Shown in pieces: positions 12,241 to 24,229 of a stretch of DNA of 64,000 nt. Below the pieces are notes generated by a model. The model was not told the DNA's origin. It saw nothing but the letters and a program-made list of their open reading frames with translations, and made no database searches. Source of the stretch: Carallia brachiata (lineage: Eukaryota > Streptophyta > Magnoliopsida > Malpighiales > Rhizophoraceae); NCBI GenBank assembly GCA_021464245.1, contig JADCRB010000027.1, positions 481,987 to 545,986 of the forward strand. Reading direction: 5' to 3'. Position 1 is the first letter of the stretch. Each line of letters opens with the position of its first letter. The position numbers were made by a program, and so were the translations under genes.

Positions 12241-12369
12241 TCTGTTTATAGACTTGTTATCTTGGTGGATTCTAGAAATCTTTAAAAGCTCAATTAAGTG
12301 TTAACCTATATTTATCATTTTATCTTGCATTACCGGCATGCGTCTGTTCTATAGAAGTAAGAAGCCTTT

Positions 12370-13690
12370 TTCAGCTTTGAAAATTAAAGTTGCATGGAAT
12401 TAGAAATCCAAAGACACCATGGACTTTATTATAAGAAGTAAGGATATTTTGCCAAAAATGAAAATAATTACATTAAAGGATACATATAGTTTTTTGTTAA
12501 AAAATACATGATATGCAAGAGAACAAACAAAATGTGAAATAAACACCAAAAAATGTGTAAAAATCTAAAAAAGTGTGATAGGGATTGAATTTCATATTTC
12601 AAGGTCTTATTTCACATTTTATTGTGGTTGTTGCATATTCAGTTAGCCTTTTTTTTTTTTTTTTCAACATCATGCGCTTTCTCCGATATTAGTTTAGAAT
12701 AAAAGTTGATATTCTGGTGATTTTTATCCCGAGATTTATCTCGATTAAAACGGTAACTGATATTTTTTAAATGGCAACTAATATTTTATTTTAAAATTAC
12801 CAATTACAGTTTCATTCGGAATATTTTTCGAGACAAAATGTCCGAGATATGTACGAGCGCCCATTAGTTTATGGGTCTGGGTTTACTTCCATGTAAGGTT
12901 GGTTTCGACCCGACCGATGAACAAAATGTAAATAGTAAAAGGACGATGATTACAAACGAGAAGCCGTTGAAAATTCCCTAGCCTAGATGATAGAATCTCT
13001 GGTGGCAGTTAAAGAAAACACACGCAACAAAAGAAAAGAATACAATATCGATCCTAGAGAGCAAAAAGGAGAGAAAGCTTATGATTATTCTCACTCTCAC
13101 ATCCCAAAAACTTGGACTATCGAAAAATGCTGACTTCTAGTGTGATTTCATCTTGACCATGCGTTGATCATGATTTTACAGAAACTAATGTTTCAACTAT
13201 AAGATTCTAGACTGTGTAATGAACTCCATTTGAGGCATTAATATATTTAACAATAAATTTCGCGTAAAAGTTATACCTGTTAATTTTCAAAGACATATAT
13301 ATTGTAATGGGGTCGGTCTGCTGAACTCTAAATCAAAATGGATTGCAACCCAGTTTTCTTTTTCATTTAGAGAACATGATCATTTTGTAGTTTTCTAACA
13401 AAAAATTAAGTGTTAATTTGGAAAATATATAAAATTACACGTTTCCAATAAAATTTTATTTAAAAAAGTAAAAACAATAATAGAGTTTGAACACAAACTC
13501 TCATCTTTCTTGTACCAATGCAAAAATTTTCTCAAAAATAAACTCCATTTAAACATAAGGTAGGTGGCGACAACAACAAACAACACCCAAAACATAAGGC
13601 AGGATGTTACTATCAATAGTAAAAACAATAGAGTTCAAACATGATTCTCATTCTTGTTTCCATGGTAAAATTTTCGAGAAAAACTCTATA
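12370..13690. repeat. Dispersed repeat, copy 1 (interrupted)
   Basis: 12370-12470 resembles 28460-28560 (GAAATCCAAgGACAC, AAGTAAGGATA, AAATGAAAAT). 13370-13690 resembles 28575-28860 (AACAATAGAGTTnGAACAC, AAAATTTTCT). The middle of this copy, 12480-13360, has no match at 28.5 kb. The 13473-13540 block is itself repeated at 13619-13690. This copy lacks the SINE present at 28684-28779. No coding potential is seen in the remainder of 12.24-14.1 kb. Confidence 0.5.
12715..12860. repeat. Fold-back MITE, copy 1
   Basis: The segment has imperfect inverted arms: GATTTTTATCCCGAG...GTAACTGATATT on the left and AATTACAGTTTCATTCGGAAT...GAGACAAAATGTC on the right. It matches the better preserved copy at 58762-58945. 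It is non-coding. Confidence 0.45.
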
Positions 13691-13785
13691 TTTCTAATGA
13701 AGAATATGGATGCTTTCCACTGGAATGCTCCAGCCACTTTTTGTTGTTAAAAAAATGTTTTCCCATATATATATATATATATATG

Positions 13786-14060
13786 GGTGCAACTAGGTGC
13801 ACTGACCAGCACTCCGACATATTAGAATTTTTTTTTTCAAAATTAAAACTTAAATTTAGATAAGTTCACTTTAAAATGTAAAGTGTAGATACTAAATAAA
13901 ATTCGTTAAACAAAAAAATTTCCTTCGAATTTTTTTTTTACAAAACTAAAACCTAAATCTAAATGAGGATTACCCTAAAATGAAAAATGTAAGTACTACA
14001 TGAGATTTGCAACCAAAAAAAAAAAATTTCCTTCAAAAAAAACTTTTTTTTTTAAACCAA
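13786..14060. repeat. Two-unit tandem repeat upstream of MATE pseudogene
   Basis: Two units of about 105 bp (near 13825-13930 and 13931-14035) each run GAATTTTTTTTT, AAACCTAAATCTA, TAAAATG, then AAATTTCCTTC. An inverted relative lies at 58065-58262 in intron 3 of MATE copy 3. A short (TA)n tract at 13767-13784 precedes it. Confidence 0.5.
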
Positions 14061-14186
14061 CCCAAAATTATTAAAATATTGGCTTTGGTTTACTCTCGGT
14101 TGAAGTTCTTGGTGGCTGTAACTTTTTTCTGTGTGTATGTGTGTATATTTATATAGAAAAAAGTGGGAGAGAGAGATAGAAAAAAC

Positions 14187-17100
14187 ATGAAGATCACTAA
14201 CGAAACCACTGAAAATAAGCCCCAAGAAGTCGTTTTACACGAGAAACAATTATCCGTGGAATCACCGAGCTCTGATGAGCTGGAGAAGATATTATCCAAC
14301 AATAGATCGCCCTACTTTCGGCGACTCCGAAAAGCCGCCATGGTAGAATCGAATACCCTCTTCTGGCTAGCAGTACCAGCAGTTGTTGTTTACTTGCTCA
14401 ATATGATAGTTTCCCTCTCCACTCAGATCCTCTGTGGTCATCTTGGCAACCTTCAGCTTGCTGCGGCCTCTCTCGGCAACATGGGAATCCAGAACTTCGC
14501 CTGTGGCCTTTTGGTACACACCATCACCAACTCCTTCCACTTCATTTCATTAATTTCTTTTCTTTCGTAACACATAACATAAATATTATTTTATTATGAC
14601 CTGATAATTACTAATTCGAATCCTAAAAATATTTTCTTTCCCTAAAAATTAAAAGAAGGTTGTGTTTATCGACCTTTTTCCAGACCCTACAATGGGGTTG
14701 CCCTTTTTTTGTATGTACCTGTGGTGAAATTTTTGTTGTGCATATTGGGAGTTTTTTTTTTTTTTTTTTGAATGTTTTTGTTTAATTGTGCAGTTAGGAT
14801 GGGAGGTGCAGCGGAGACACTGTGTGGGCAGGCCTACGGGGCACAAAAATATGAGATGCTTGGCGTTTATCTGCAAAGATCAACAATTCTGCTGATGATA
14901 ACTGGGATCCCACTCACCATAATATACGTCTTCTCCAACCAAATCTTGCTCTTAATGGGACAATCACCCAGAATTGCTTCTGAAGCCCAAGTGTTTGTCT
15001 ACGGCCTTATTCCACAGATATTTGCCTACGCAGTCAACTTTCCCATACAAAAGTTCCTGCAAGCAGAGCATAGTTTTTCCAAGTGCATACATATCAGCAG
15101 CTGCGCTTGTGGTGCACCTCTTTCTAAGCTGGCTTGCAATCTATGTGCTGGACTGGGGCTTGTTGGGGGCATCGCTTGTGTTGAGCTTGTCGTGGTGGAT
15201 CGTTGTGGTGGGACAGTTTTTGTACATCTTAGTAGGTGACAGGTGCAAGCAGACTTGGAGAGGATTCAGTGTATTGGCCTTTTCAGGGCTATGGGACTTC
15301 TTGAGGTTGTCAGCAACCTCAGCCGTGATGCTGTGTCTTGAGAATTGGTACTATCAGATTACCATTTTGATTGCTGGGTTGCTCCACAATCCTGAGATAA
15401 CTTTGGATTCTCTATCAATCTGGTAAGCAAAGCACTTATCTACGGCTTGCTTCCTATGATTCCTATCATCATGATCAATTCTATCACGAGACTAATTATA
15501 TGACAATATAAAAAATTATTTAAACAATATGTAAATTATAACAATTAATGTATTTTGTATAACTATAATAAAAAGATATAAATTAAAAAAATAATGATAT
15601 TTTTTTGTTTTATATTTTATTGTTATAGTTGCATAAATTATACTATTTATTATAATTTAGAAATTATCTAGACTATTTTTTGTATGGTCATAAACATTTT
15701 CGTTGGTTCACTCCTAGGTGACACTGTAGAAAATTGTCAAAGTGTGATCTACATACATATTCTATTTTTATGCATTACGATCCCACTTGTCCTACCTAGC
15801 CAGTCCTTATTGTAAGCTCATTTCATGACTCTTTCATTGCGGCAAACTGATTTTTTATAATGTTCAAAGTATTTAATATTATAACGGGAATCTTTTAGAT
15901 AATATATAATAAAATTTTGAGATTTTTTACTATTTTATACTATATATCTCTTACATATTATACAAAATGTTATTTTATATAGTGTAAAATACTTTATATT
16001 TAGTATAAAAGTTTTGTGTATCTATTTGTGTTCATGAAATTGCGTCCCTGAAAAATTTCCTTCTCATATATTAACATTATTCCCCAAAAATCTGAAGCAA
16101 TCTACACAACATGACATTAGCCACAATATATTTTTTCAAATTTAAATTTTTTTGCTGAAACTAACATTATGCACAAGAATACTAACAAATGTCAAATAAG
16201 ATCAAAAAAATATATAACAAGGGTTAAAAAAAAAAAGTACAATACAATGAAATTCAATCCTTGTTGTGCTTTTTTCAGCCTTGGCACTCATTTTGTTGTC
16301 TTTATTGCATGTTTGTTATTCCTCTTGTACAACATATAAGTTTTAAGTTTTAATTGATTTTTCATTTTCCAAGAGTAACTTACTCTCATGCCCTAAATTT
16401 AATTTGATGATGCCTTAGAAATTGCACATCAAATTTTTTGAATCTTTGGGAGCAAAATTAAGCTCCTATCCCATAGGATATTGGTTAGTCCGTCACTTTA
16501 AATTAGGTTACTATTATAACATAAAATCCAAACTCCGATATTAATTAGTCATTGATGCATGCTCATGCCAATTGTCCTTAGAATCTAGATATAAAATAAG
16601 TTTTTAATTAGCATCGCGATTTGTTTAAGTGCAGTAAGTCTTTGTTTGGATGGGTCTACATGATCGCCGTGGGGGTTCAGTGCAGCTGCAAGGTTAGTTT
16701 TCCGTGCATATATATTTCGTATCCACTTTAAGTAATTAAACATCAAGAGTATTGATTACCGTAAGACTACATATATGCCTGCAAATATATATTCCTTAAG
16801 CATGCATGTTTAAGGCTTGCAATATGTATCTTTATTTAGTAGACTTGGATTTTTGGGGCAGGAGTGACGTGGGTCTACAAAAAATGTGACCAAAATTGTT
16901 GGTTGAAAAATTATAAAATCACAAATGTGCAACCTAACAGTTATGATTGCACTATTTAGTGTATTTGCGTCATTCCTGCATTAAAAATCTGTGCTTATCT
17001 AACATTTTTATCAGTCAATTAATTATAAAGAAAATTCATTTGAATTAATCCAATTCTTCAATGTTGAAACAACCGTGTAAGAGTTGGCAATGAGCTGGGG

Positions 17101-18714
17101 GCTGAACATCCAAATCAGCATCATTTGCTGTTAAAATAGTAACTTCAAGCTGCCTTTTCATCTCTACGATCTTGGCCTTACTCTCTCTTATATTCCGCCA
17201 TAAGCTTAGCTACATCTTCACTGGTGGCAAACCAGTTTCAGATGCGGTTGCGGAACTCTCTCCTTTCCTGGCTGCCTCTATCTTTTTGAATGGAATCCAA
17301 CCCGTTTTGTCTGGTAAGCTCTTAAATAAGGATATCAAATTTGTGCAAGCTTGTAGAGGACAGTGGGAACAATGCAGATATCGGACATGAGAATTTCTGT
17401 GTTAATTTCAGCTAACTAACCTCAAAGAGTTAGCTGCCTATAGCAGTTGGTTAATTAACAATATGTCAAAGAGCAGATACAAGATTTAATCTTTGTCTCT
17501 TCCAAACCTCCTTTTTTTTAAAGCTGTAATATGAGTTTTTACCCTTTTTTTAAGAAAGGGAAAACAGTATCTCACACGAAGATTATATACTATAATTGGT
17601 CCGAAGCTCACATGATGACTATAAATTTTAGTTTTTTTTTTTTTAAAAAAAAGAATTCGTTGTATATGGTTATTTAAGGCAATTTTAGAGTTACGTTACG
17701 TTCTTGTTATCAAGTTTATCCAATGGAACAAGGATTGAATGCTAATTACATTAAATTCTTTCATTCTATTGCATTTACTCTTACATTGCATTCCCCAATC
17801 ATTACCTTAATAATTTATATAACTTAAATAAAATTCTTGAAGGTGTGGCTGTTGGGTGTGGATGGCAAGCATTTGTGGCATATGTTAACGAGGGATGTTA
17901 CTACCTCGTTGGTCTTCCGTTGGGCTGCCTTCTCGGCTTTAAGTTCGGCTTTGGTTCAAAGGTAAAATTTATCAAATATTGGGTCCAAAATAATTCGGTA
18001 CTCAATATAGCGTCGGATATGTTGTTGTTGTTGTTGTTGTTTTTTGTTTTTTGTTTGTTTTGTTCTTTTTTTTTTTTTTTTGTGGATGATGTTGATAAGA
18101 TATGATATATAACAGGGAGTATGTTCAGAAATGATATGTGGAACTTTAATGCAGACTCTCATTTTGCTTTGGGTTACAATTAGAACAGATTGGAACAAAG
18201 AGGTAAATTACGATCATTAGTTTTTACCATTAATGTTTATGTGCCTATGCAACACAAAGTCGGTCCTTTTTAGTTTGGCAAAACCGAAAAATTACTAGTC
18301 ATCCGAGACAAAGGGTCAGTTTGTTTGGCCAAAAAATATTTTCCACAATTCATCTTCCAAGGATAGAGATAGGAGATGTAAGGCTAAATGTCTCCTCGCT
18401 TTTGGTGACAAATTTACACTTGAGAGTGCTTGGTAGGAATTGGTTTCGATAATTTGGATATTGTTAACGCTGAGTCTTTAACAATATTAATCTTCGTGTG
18501 GTGGTGTTTGGGCTAAAACTATATGTATTTGTTGACAGAAACTCAACTTAATTTTCTGCCATCAAACCTTCTGATTTGTAACATAGTTCCTTTCTAATTT
18601 TCCTTTGCTGGATTTTTTAAACTTTTTTTTATTTTTATTTTTAAGGTTGAGAAAGCAAGGACTCGCCTAAAAAAATGGGAAGTTCAACAACGAAATAGAG
18701 GTTATCACGAATAG
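14187..18714 (+). pseudogene. MATE efflux transporter copy 1, DTX-type (pseudogene)
   Basis: The copy is homologous to the intact MATE genes at 43796 and 55409, with all seven exons recognisable: 14187-14513, 14794-15422, 16635-16692, 17076-17313, 17843-17961, 18116-18202, 18646-18714. The start was chosen at the ATG of M-K-I-T-N-E. The family motif [10 protein letters not shown] is present. Breaks: one base missing at the start of exon 2 (near 14798), two missing near 15067, one extra G in the 16671-16675 run in exon 3, one base missing near 17112 in exon 4, and the exon 4 acceptor reads CG instead of AG (17074-17075). The two exon 2 indels sum to three bases, but stops occur between them. 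Exons 5-7 remain open. It was probably functional until fairly recently. Confidence 0.9.
15498..15692. repeat. Palindromic AT-rich MITE in pseudogene intron 2
   Basis: The two arms of about 80 bp are imperfect inverted repeats (GACAATATAAAAAATTATTT on the left against ATTATCTAGACTATTTTTTG on the right, with TATAACTATAATA mirrored by TTATTGTTATAGTTG). No coding sequence. No clear target duplication was found. Confidence 0.45.
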
Positions 18715-19045
18715 ATTTAAAAAAAAAATCATTTTGCAGATTGCCTGGCAAAAGTAAGAGTGGGAAGAAAAGTAGTTGTGTGCTTGGCGATGATGTTCAC
18801 CAGGCTTGTGGCGATCAATTACATAAAGAAATTTCATTAGGTTAGGGTGTGTGGGAGACTTTCTGTAGTTTGGTTCGTATTGTTGGTGCAGCTTGACAGA
18901 TTCTAAGTCTCGTTTAATTTACGATTCTTTGAAATTTTGGACTTTTTTTATAGTTTGTTGGATTGATGTACTCATCCTAGGCACTTGGCTAAGGTGCTTA
19001 AATTTGTTAGTTTGCCTTACCAATGATAATGTTGTTCAAAAAAAG
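18300..19045 (+). mobile_element. Scattered LINE-like remnants around the last MATE pseudogene exon
   Basis: 18720-19045 resembles a LINE 3' end: it closes with TGCCTTACCAATGATAATG and an A-rich tail (AAAAAAAGAAGAAAAAAAAAGG). 18360-18440 contains a short open stretch reading F-T-L-E-S-A-W, reminiscent of the region ahead of zf-RVT in LINE ORF2. Both are short and badly decayed, so they could be unrelated repeats. Confidence 0.3.
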
Positions 19046-20640
19046 AAGAAAAAAAAAAGGAAAATTTAATGAACTAATTAAGAGGAATAGAATGCACTTT
19101 TGCTTATCACAAATTGCGTATGGTGCTAGTTGGGCTGTTCCCTTGTTTGATTTTTTTTTTTTTTTGGTCAAACCCTTGTTTGATTTTTATGGCAAATGGC
19201 ATAAGCAAATTGCATCTGGGTTTAGGAGTGGCCCAATCTTGTTATGCATCCAATAGTCAGATGTGGCAAAAGCTGATTTGATTTAAGTAACTCAAATTAA
19301 CTCCTTTGAAACTTAATTTGCTTTGAATTGTATTTATTGAAAAAGTCAATAACCTATAATCCAAATGATATGAAACTAAAAGAACCTGAAATTCAAAACG
19401 AAAAAAACTTAAAACCCAATTAAACACAAACTCAAATAATTTGAAATTTGAATAAGCTGAATTCGTAAAATCCATATCCCGAATAACTCAAAGTCAAAAG
19501 CTTGAAAAATCTAAAACTAAATATGTTTTTGAAACTTGATGTCAATTTGTTGATATTTAAGACTCGATAAATGTGAAACTCGATGACTTGAAATCTAAAT
19601 AGCTAATATTCAAATGACTAAAAAACCGATCGATCGCCCTGAAATTCGATGAATCTGAAATTTGAAATACCTATCTAAAATTTGAAAGGTGTTTTGTTGA
19701 GTGTCTTTTTATTAAGAATACTATGAATAAAATTAATAATGGCGTTAAAAAAAAAAAAAAATTTATCGGCCTGAAACCCAATAAATCCATAACTTAAAAT
19801 AGTTGAAATTCAAAGCTACTCAAAATTTAAAATAGCATGATTCAAATTCCACCCCACCCAGCAATTCGCCACCTCTATGCATCGTAATAAAGAATCTATA
19901 TTTTTTATTCGATTTCTTGAAACTTGACCTTTCGCCTCCCTTCTTGAATCATCGTATTGTATGCTTCAATGCTTTGAACTTTTGATTGATTATACTTGTC
20001 AGGAAATTAATTATTCGTTTACTCCTTCATTAGCCTATAAATGCTGATATACATTTGGATGTTAAACATTTTTTAATAATTTTTTACAACAAAATATTGA
20101 GAAGATTTTAAACAAGAGGGAAAATTATTTATTTTAAATTATTTAATTTTATTTAAAAAGTCTATTAAATCATAAAATACAAAATAAAATAAAATAATTA
20201 GGCCGCGAGGCCCGCAGCTAATTAAAATTCGCTGACTTGGACAAGGCATTCTTAATTTAGTCACGAATTTTGAATATCATGTGAGAGTCCTTCCCTGCGA
20301 GATCAACACTCGAGTAATGCGATTAGTTCTTTGTCTTTCTCTTAACTTTCCCCGCTGTAACTAATTCGAATCTTAGATGTTTGTGAAGGATGAAAATTGT
20401 CACTTCATAGGTCTTGAGCTTGCAAGACTACATTTTAAAATCTGTTAATACCATAATTGAATGGAGAGACTCACTCAAATTAATATAATGGAGTGATTGA
20501 CCTTTTTTATAAAAATTAGTTAAATGAGAATAACAACCATAACTACAACTTTAATTTATTAATGCAATAACTAATATATTCATAATACATTATTTTTTAT
20601 TAAAAAAAAAATCCACTTTTGTTGCTTTTTCTCGTATCCC
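19046..20640. other. Intergenic AT-rich repeats, no gene seen
   Basis: 19260-19860 is a low-complexity stretch with recurrent phrases such as GAAACTCGATGA, CTTGAAATCTAAA and GAAATTCGATGAATCTGAAA, like degenerate dispersed repeats. The rest has no reading frame or motif I can support. Confidence 0.45.
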
Positions 20641-20698
20641 AATTCCTTTTGTCCTCTGTTATAATTATATAATCTCCCTCTCCCTCCGCTTTGCCTCT

Positions 20699-20861
20699 GA
20701 TATATAACTTGGTACACCGGTCCCACCGCCTCTTTCCACCACACGCCTCACCCTCTACGGACTTGCTTTGAATTGAAATCCTCGACCCTCAACTGCGCAA
20801 AACCGGAAAAGGTTGTTGGACGGGTTGAAGGGACGGGGAACAGCCGTACAGATGGATAGCG
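20699..20861 (+). promoter_or_regulatory. Promoter-like segment with orphan first exon
   Basis: A sharp rise in GC content occurs at 20700-20860. TATATAA near 20700 is followed by a C-rich leader (CACCGCCTCTTTCCACC, CACGCCTCACC). At 20851 ATG-GAT-AGC-G runs directly into GTAAGTTC, a strong splice donor. This looks like TATA box, 5' leader and a first coding exon beginning M-D-S. No downstream plus-strand exon is recognisable before the transposon-filled region at 21.6 kb, so the gene is probably decapitated or its exons are unrecognised. Confidence 0.4.
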
Positions 20862-21125
20862 GTAAGTTCACTCACTTTTTGCCTTGTTTTTTTGAAAGTA
20901 TAGAGATGTGTAAGAATAGTAAAAAGTACAACAACACACTGTCAACTAATTATTCTACCCAGCTATGCACGAATCTATGTTAATTTTGATCTTAAAAAGG
21001 AGAAAATATCCAAAAAATTGAATAACTTGCAACATAAATATAAACAATTGTTTTGATATAAGAATAATACACATAATGTTCTATTGCCTAGACGTTATTG
21101 AAGTCGTCAACATTACATTATTTAA

Positions 21126-21418
21126 TCTAGTAATGCCTTGAGAAGATCGGTCAACTCAGGAACTTGATATACACTTTGGCTGCGGACATCAGCATACCAA
21201 TTGACAATCCAGGATTGACCTCCGGCATGCCGGGGTTAGCATCCTTGACCACAGATGGTAGAAATACACCAGTTCCACGTTTTTCTTATCCAACCATCAA
21301 GAGCCTCTTCAACCAAATCACTTTCCAATGCTTGTATCCAGAGATAAAGCCATGTAAGAAGGAAGAGCCCGAAGCATCATTAGGCATCCCATCAGCATTA
21401 TATACGTCGGAAATGTGA
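21126..21418 (-). pseudogene. Unidentified minus-strand coding relic
   Basis: On the minus strand, blocks look protein-like across frame changes: an upstream A-L-E-S-D-L-V-E-E-A-L-D-G, then R-G-T-G-V-F-L-P, and S-V-Y-Q-V-P-E-L-T-D-L-L. Stops and shifts separate them. G-T-G-V-F-L-P occurs in plant-specific proteins of unknown function, but I cannot name the family with confidence. The plus-strand open frame over the same bases carries no motif. Confidence 0.3.
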
Positions 21419-21662
21419 GATGGTCGGATGAAAATATGACTAAACTGTATTTATATTATAATAATTATTGTATTTTATAATTATAATAATAAAATATAAT
21501 AAAATATTATTTTTTAAATTTGTATTTTTAATGTAAGGGTATAAAATATATCGTTAATTATAGTATGAATATTGTTTAGATAAAATTCCGTCTGGCATGT
21601 AATGACCCTTTTATATGTATGGGATTGCCAGGTACACAGCCAGGCCAGAAATAAGAGAGAAG

Positions 21663-22074
21663 CAAGGATGGGATATGCCTATTTTGGTGAAGTGTTCGTG
21701 CTAGATATGCGTCGGATACGATACGAATATATATTTGATACATCAAAACATATTTATTAAAAAAATTTTAAAAAAATAAATATTTTTAAATACATTAAAA
21801 ATACGTTTAAAATATATAAAAAATATGGTTTGAAAATAATAATAATAATAATAATACGAAGATGATGATGATAGACATAATTTGATGCCCTGTCAGCCAT
21901 CCCACATAGTCGACACGTCATCCTCTTTCTTTTCTTGTTTATTTTTTCAATAAATTTCAAAAAAAAAGGACACAGGAGAGGAGGAAATTTTTTTTTTCAA
22001 ATTGCACTCTTTTTTCTTTTTATATTATATATTTTTTAGTATTAGTACATATTTAATAAATATTACGATATCAA

Positions 22075-22105
<31 letters not shown>

Positions 22106-22143
22106 GATTTATTTCAACAATTTAATTTAATTTAAAATTTAGG

Positions 22144-22188
<45 letters not shown>

Positions 22189-22307
22189 GTCTTTATCGTA
22201 TTCGTATATTAATTTTTTCAAAATTGACATGTCAGTGCATCTATGTCTATCATACTTATATCGTTGTATCATTGTCTGTCATATTCATGTTACTGTATCT
22301 GTATTTG
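21663..22307 (+). mobile_element. hAT-like non-autonomous element, member 1
   Basis: 645 bp, flanked by 8-bp near-identical target copies GAGAGAAG (21655-21662) and GTGAGAAG (22308-22315). The interior is AT-rich with two (TA)n tracts (about 22077-22100 and 22150-22184) and shares with members 2 and 3 the GTGAAGTGTTC start region, GATACATCAAAA and a TCTGTCATAT end region. It contains no transposase gene. The 8-bp duplication suggests mobilisation by a hAT transposase. Confidence 0.65.
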
Positions 22308-22756
22308 GTGAGAAGATAACTATATTCAACCAACTGTAAGACTGAGAAGTTAGGTAGAATAGACTTATGATACTGCATCAAAAATATGAGATTTAGCCCT
22401 TTTTCTTCCAATTGGCGCGGTATTTTGCTGCCCCATGGATTTCCAAGGACATAAATACATTTAAAAAAAAAAAAAAAAAAACTTGGCAACTTAACCTTTT
22501 ATTCATCCAGTTCAACATTGGCTAATTCCTCAATTGGATGCAAGGTGACAAGAATAAATGAGAAGCACAAAGGTAAAAAAAAACACAAGAAATGAGCATT
22601 GAACCATCTTTAATTGTGAAGAAACCAGTGTCAGCATGAATGAATGAGCTATGGCCTCAAAATTTGATGGTATATTATCTGACAGCAATTGTGCTATTTG
22701 GTCCTCAGTAGGCTTCATTATGTTTGGTTCCTGTGCAAATCAGTGAGTCAGCTTCC

Positions 22757-23432
22757 TTATGCAGGCTTAGCTTCATTTTCAGCAGGTGCTCTGCTTCCCA
22801 AAAAGCAGTCTTTTTCCCAGTCTTTGAAACAGTTTGAAGAACTGTTCCTGTTGCTAAAAGAGTTATAGTAATGGAATTCCCGGCCAATTGTCTCTGATAC
22901 TAACTATATGCCTATTATTACACATAAGCACACACATATGCATTACACGACATGGCATACATATTCGTGAGCATCAAAAGTGGTGCAATGTGTACTTCAT
23001 ATAGAAGTAATAGACACTATTTATTCCTATGTTATAGGTCCATATGCAGCAGGTCTTGGCAAATCGAAGTACTAAACTATGCCTGAAGATGCCAGATATA
23101 TAGTTTGCATATGGTTTTGCCTGAAGAACCAATAAACATGCTTAAATAAGATAATGTAGGTAAGTAAACTCATCTTACACATGAGGCCAGTCCATGGAAA
23201 GCGTGTGCACGTGACATCCACTGAGAGAAATTGAGCCAACAGTAAAAGTGAGGGCACATAGCTTCAGATAACAATGTAGGAAATGCCAAAAAAGTAATTA
23301 AAACCATAGCAATCAATGTACGAAATTCGGTAAATTGCAAGGAAGAATTAAACCAACCTTCCATTTAAGCTAAACTGTTTTCACAGCCCCTACATATCCT
23401 TCACATGACATAACGGCCTTGAGAATCACAGT
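22757..23432 (-). pseudogene. Copper chaperone (ATX1/CCH-type HMA protein) pseudogene
   Basis: Two exons of a heavy-metal-associated domain protein are visible. Family members carry Cu(I) to P-type ATPases in the cytosol. Exon 23432-23358 follows an AG acceptor and reads T-V-I-L-K-A-V-M-S-C-E-G-Y-V-G-A-V-K; the metal site M-x-C-x-x-C has lost its second cysteine (Tyr), and a stop and shift follow. The later exon encodes V-L-Q-T-V-S-K-T-G-K-K-T-A-F-W-E-A-E, then after a two-base shift A-P-A-E-N-E-A-K-P-A and a stop ending at 22757. The segment for the beta strands between them is missing or unrecognisable. Intron position is retained, so it is a decayed gene rather than a retrocopy. The first exon (M-S-Q type) was not found. 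Confidence 0.8.
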
Positions 23433-23754
23433 CTGCAATTAAAAAAAAAATTTAACATTTAATTAACCACATGAAAGAAAGAAGCAAAGAAAAAAGATCC
23501 AAAATGTCTGAAAAACATTATACAATTAAAGAGAGGCACAAAGACCAAAAAAAAAAAACAGGAAGGACGAAAAGCAAAACTGGCTTCAAAATCCCCTTAC
23601 TGATTGAAGCAACAAACCACATCCACATTGTCTGTATATCCGGTTGGGATTGCAAACTTGGATTTGAAGAAAGAAACACAAAGAACAACATGACTAAAAA
23701 TCACTTATTTGGTTGGAAGAGTGCTCCTAATATTCTATCCATGCATTTTAATAC

Positions 23755-24229
23755 GGGATAACAATATTTTTAATCCTAAATTTTTAAATTTTTTTTACTA
23801 AGTCCTAAACTTTTTTAACATTTCATTTGAATCTTAAACCTTTTAATTTCATACTACATCAGTCCTTTAAATTACAAAAAGTGGTCAATCAATTAATAAA
23901 TGAATTTAACTTAATAAAAATTATTTAAAAAAAAGTTAAATACATCAATTAAATATTTTTTTATCAACAAAATATGCACATTAAATATTTTTTTAATCAA
24001 CAAATATACGAATTAAATAGGTAACATGCATATTTTTTTATAGAAAAGACATTCAATTCATATATTTAATATTTTTTAAAATAATTTTTTATAAAATTAA
24101 AATTATTTTTTAATAGATTGATCACTTTTGGTAAATAGAGGGATTGATTTAGTAGAAAATCAAAACACTTAAAATTCAAATAAAATGTCAAAAAAATTTA
24201 AAAATTTAGAATTAAAAATATTAATATCC
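23755..24229. mobile_element. Mutator-like MITE with 9-bp target duplication
   Basis: 475 bp, flanked by perfect 9-bp direct copies TTTTAATAC (23746-23754 and 24230-24238). The ends are long inverted repeats: GGGATAACAATATTTTTAAT on the left pairs with the complement of the right end, GGATATTAATATTTTTAAT. Arms extend well over 100 bp (CTAAATTTTTAAATTTTTTT is shared). It is non-coding. The 9-bp duplication and long GG-starting inverted repeats are typical of Mutator-derived MITEs. A related partial copy is at 1-385. Confidence 0.8.

Noticed and set aside
13790..14060. Conserved promoter of MATE copy 1
   Set aside because: The two-unit repeat here also occurs inverted in an intron of copy 3, so it is a dispersed repeat rather than a gene-specific promoter.
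14974..15426. Second start within MATE copy 1 exon 2 making a separate short transporter
   Set aside because: The frame is simply the original MATE frame after the indel near 15067; its upstream part is out of frame and no start context is convincing.
17956..18198. Minus-strand frame with poly-Lys and poly-Gln
   Set aside because: It arises from (GTT)n and T-run simple sequence in intron 5 of the MATE pseudogene.
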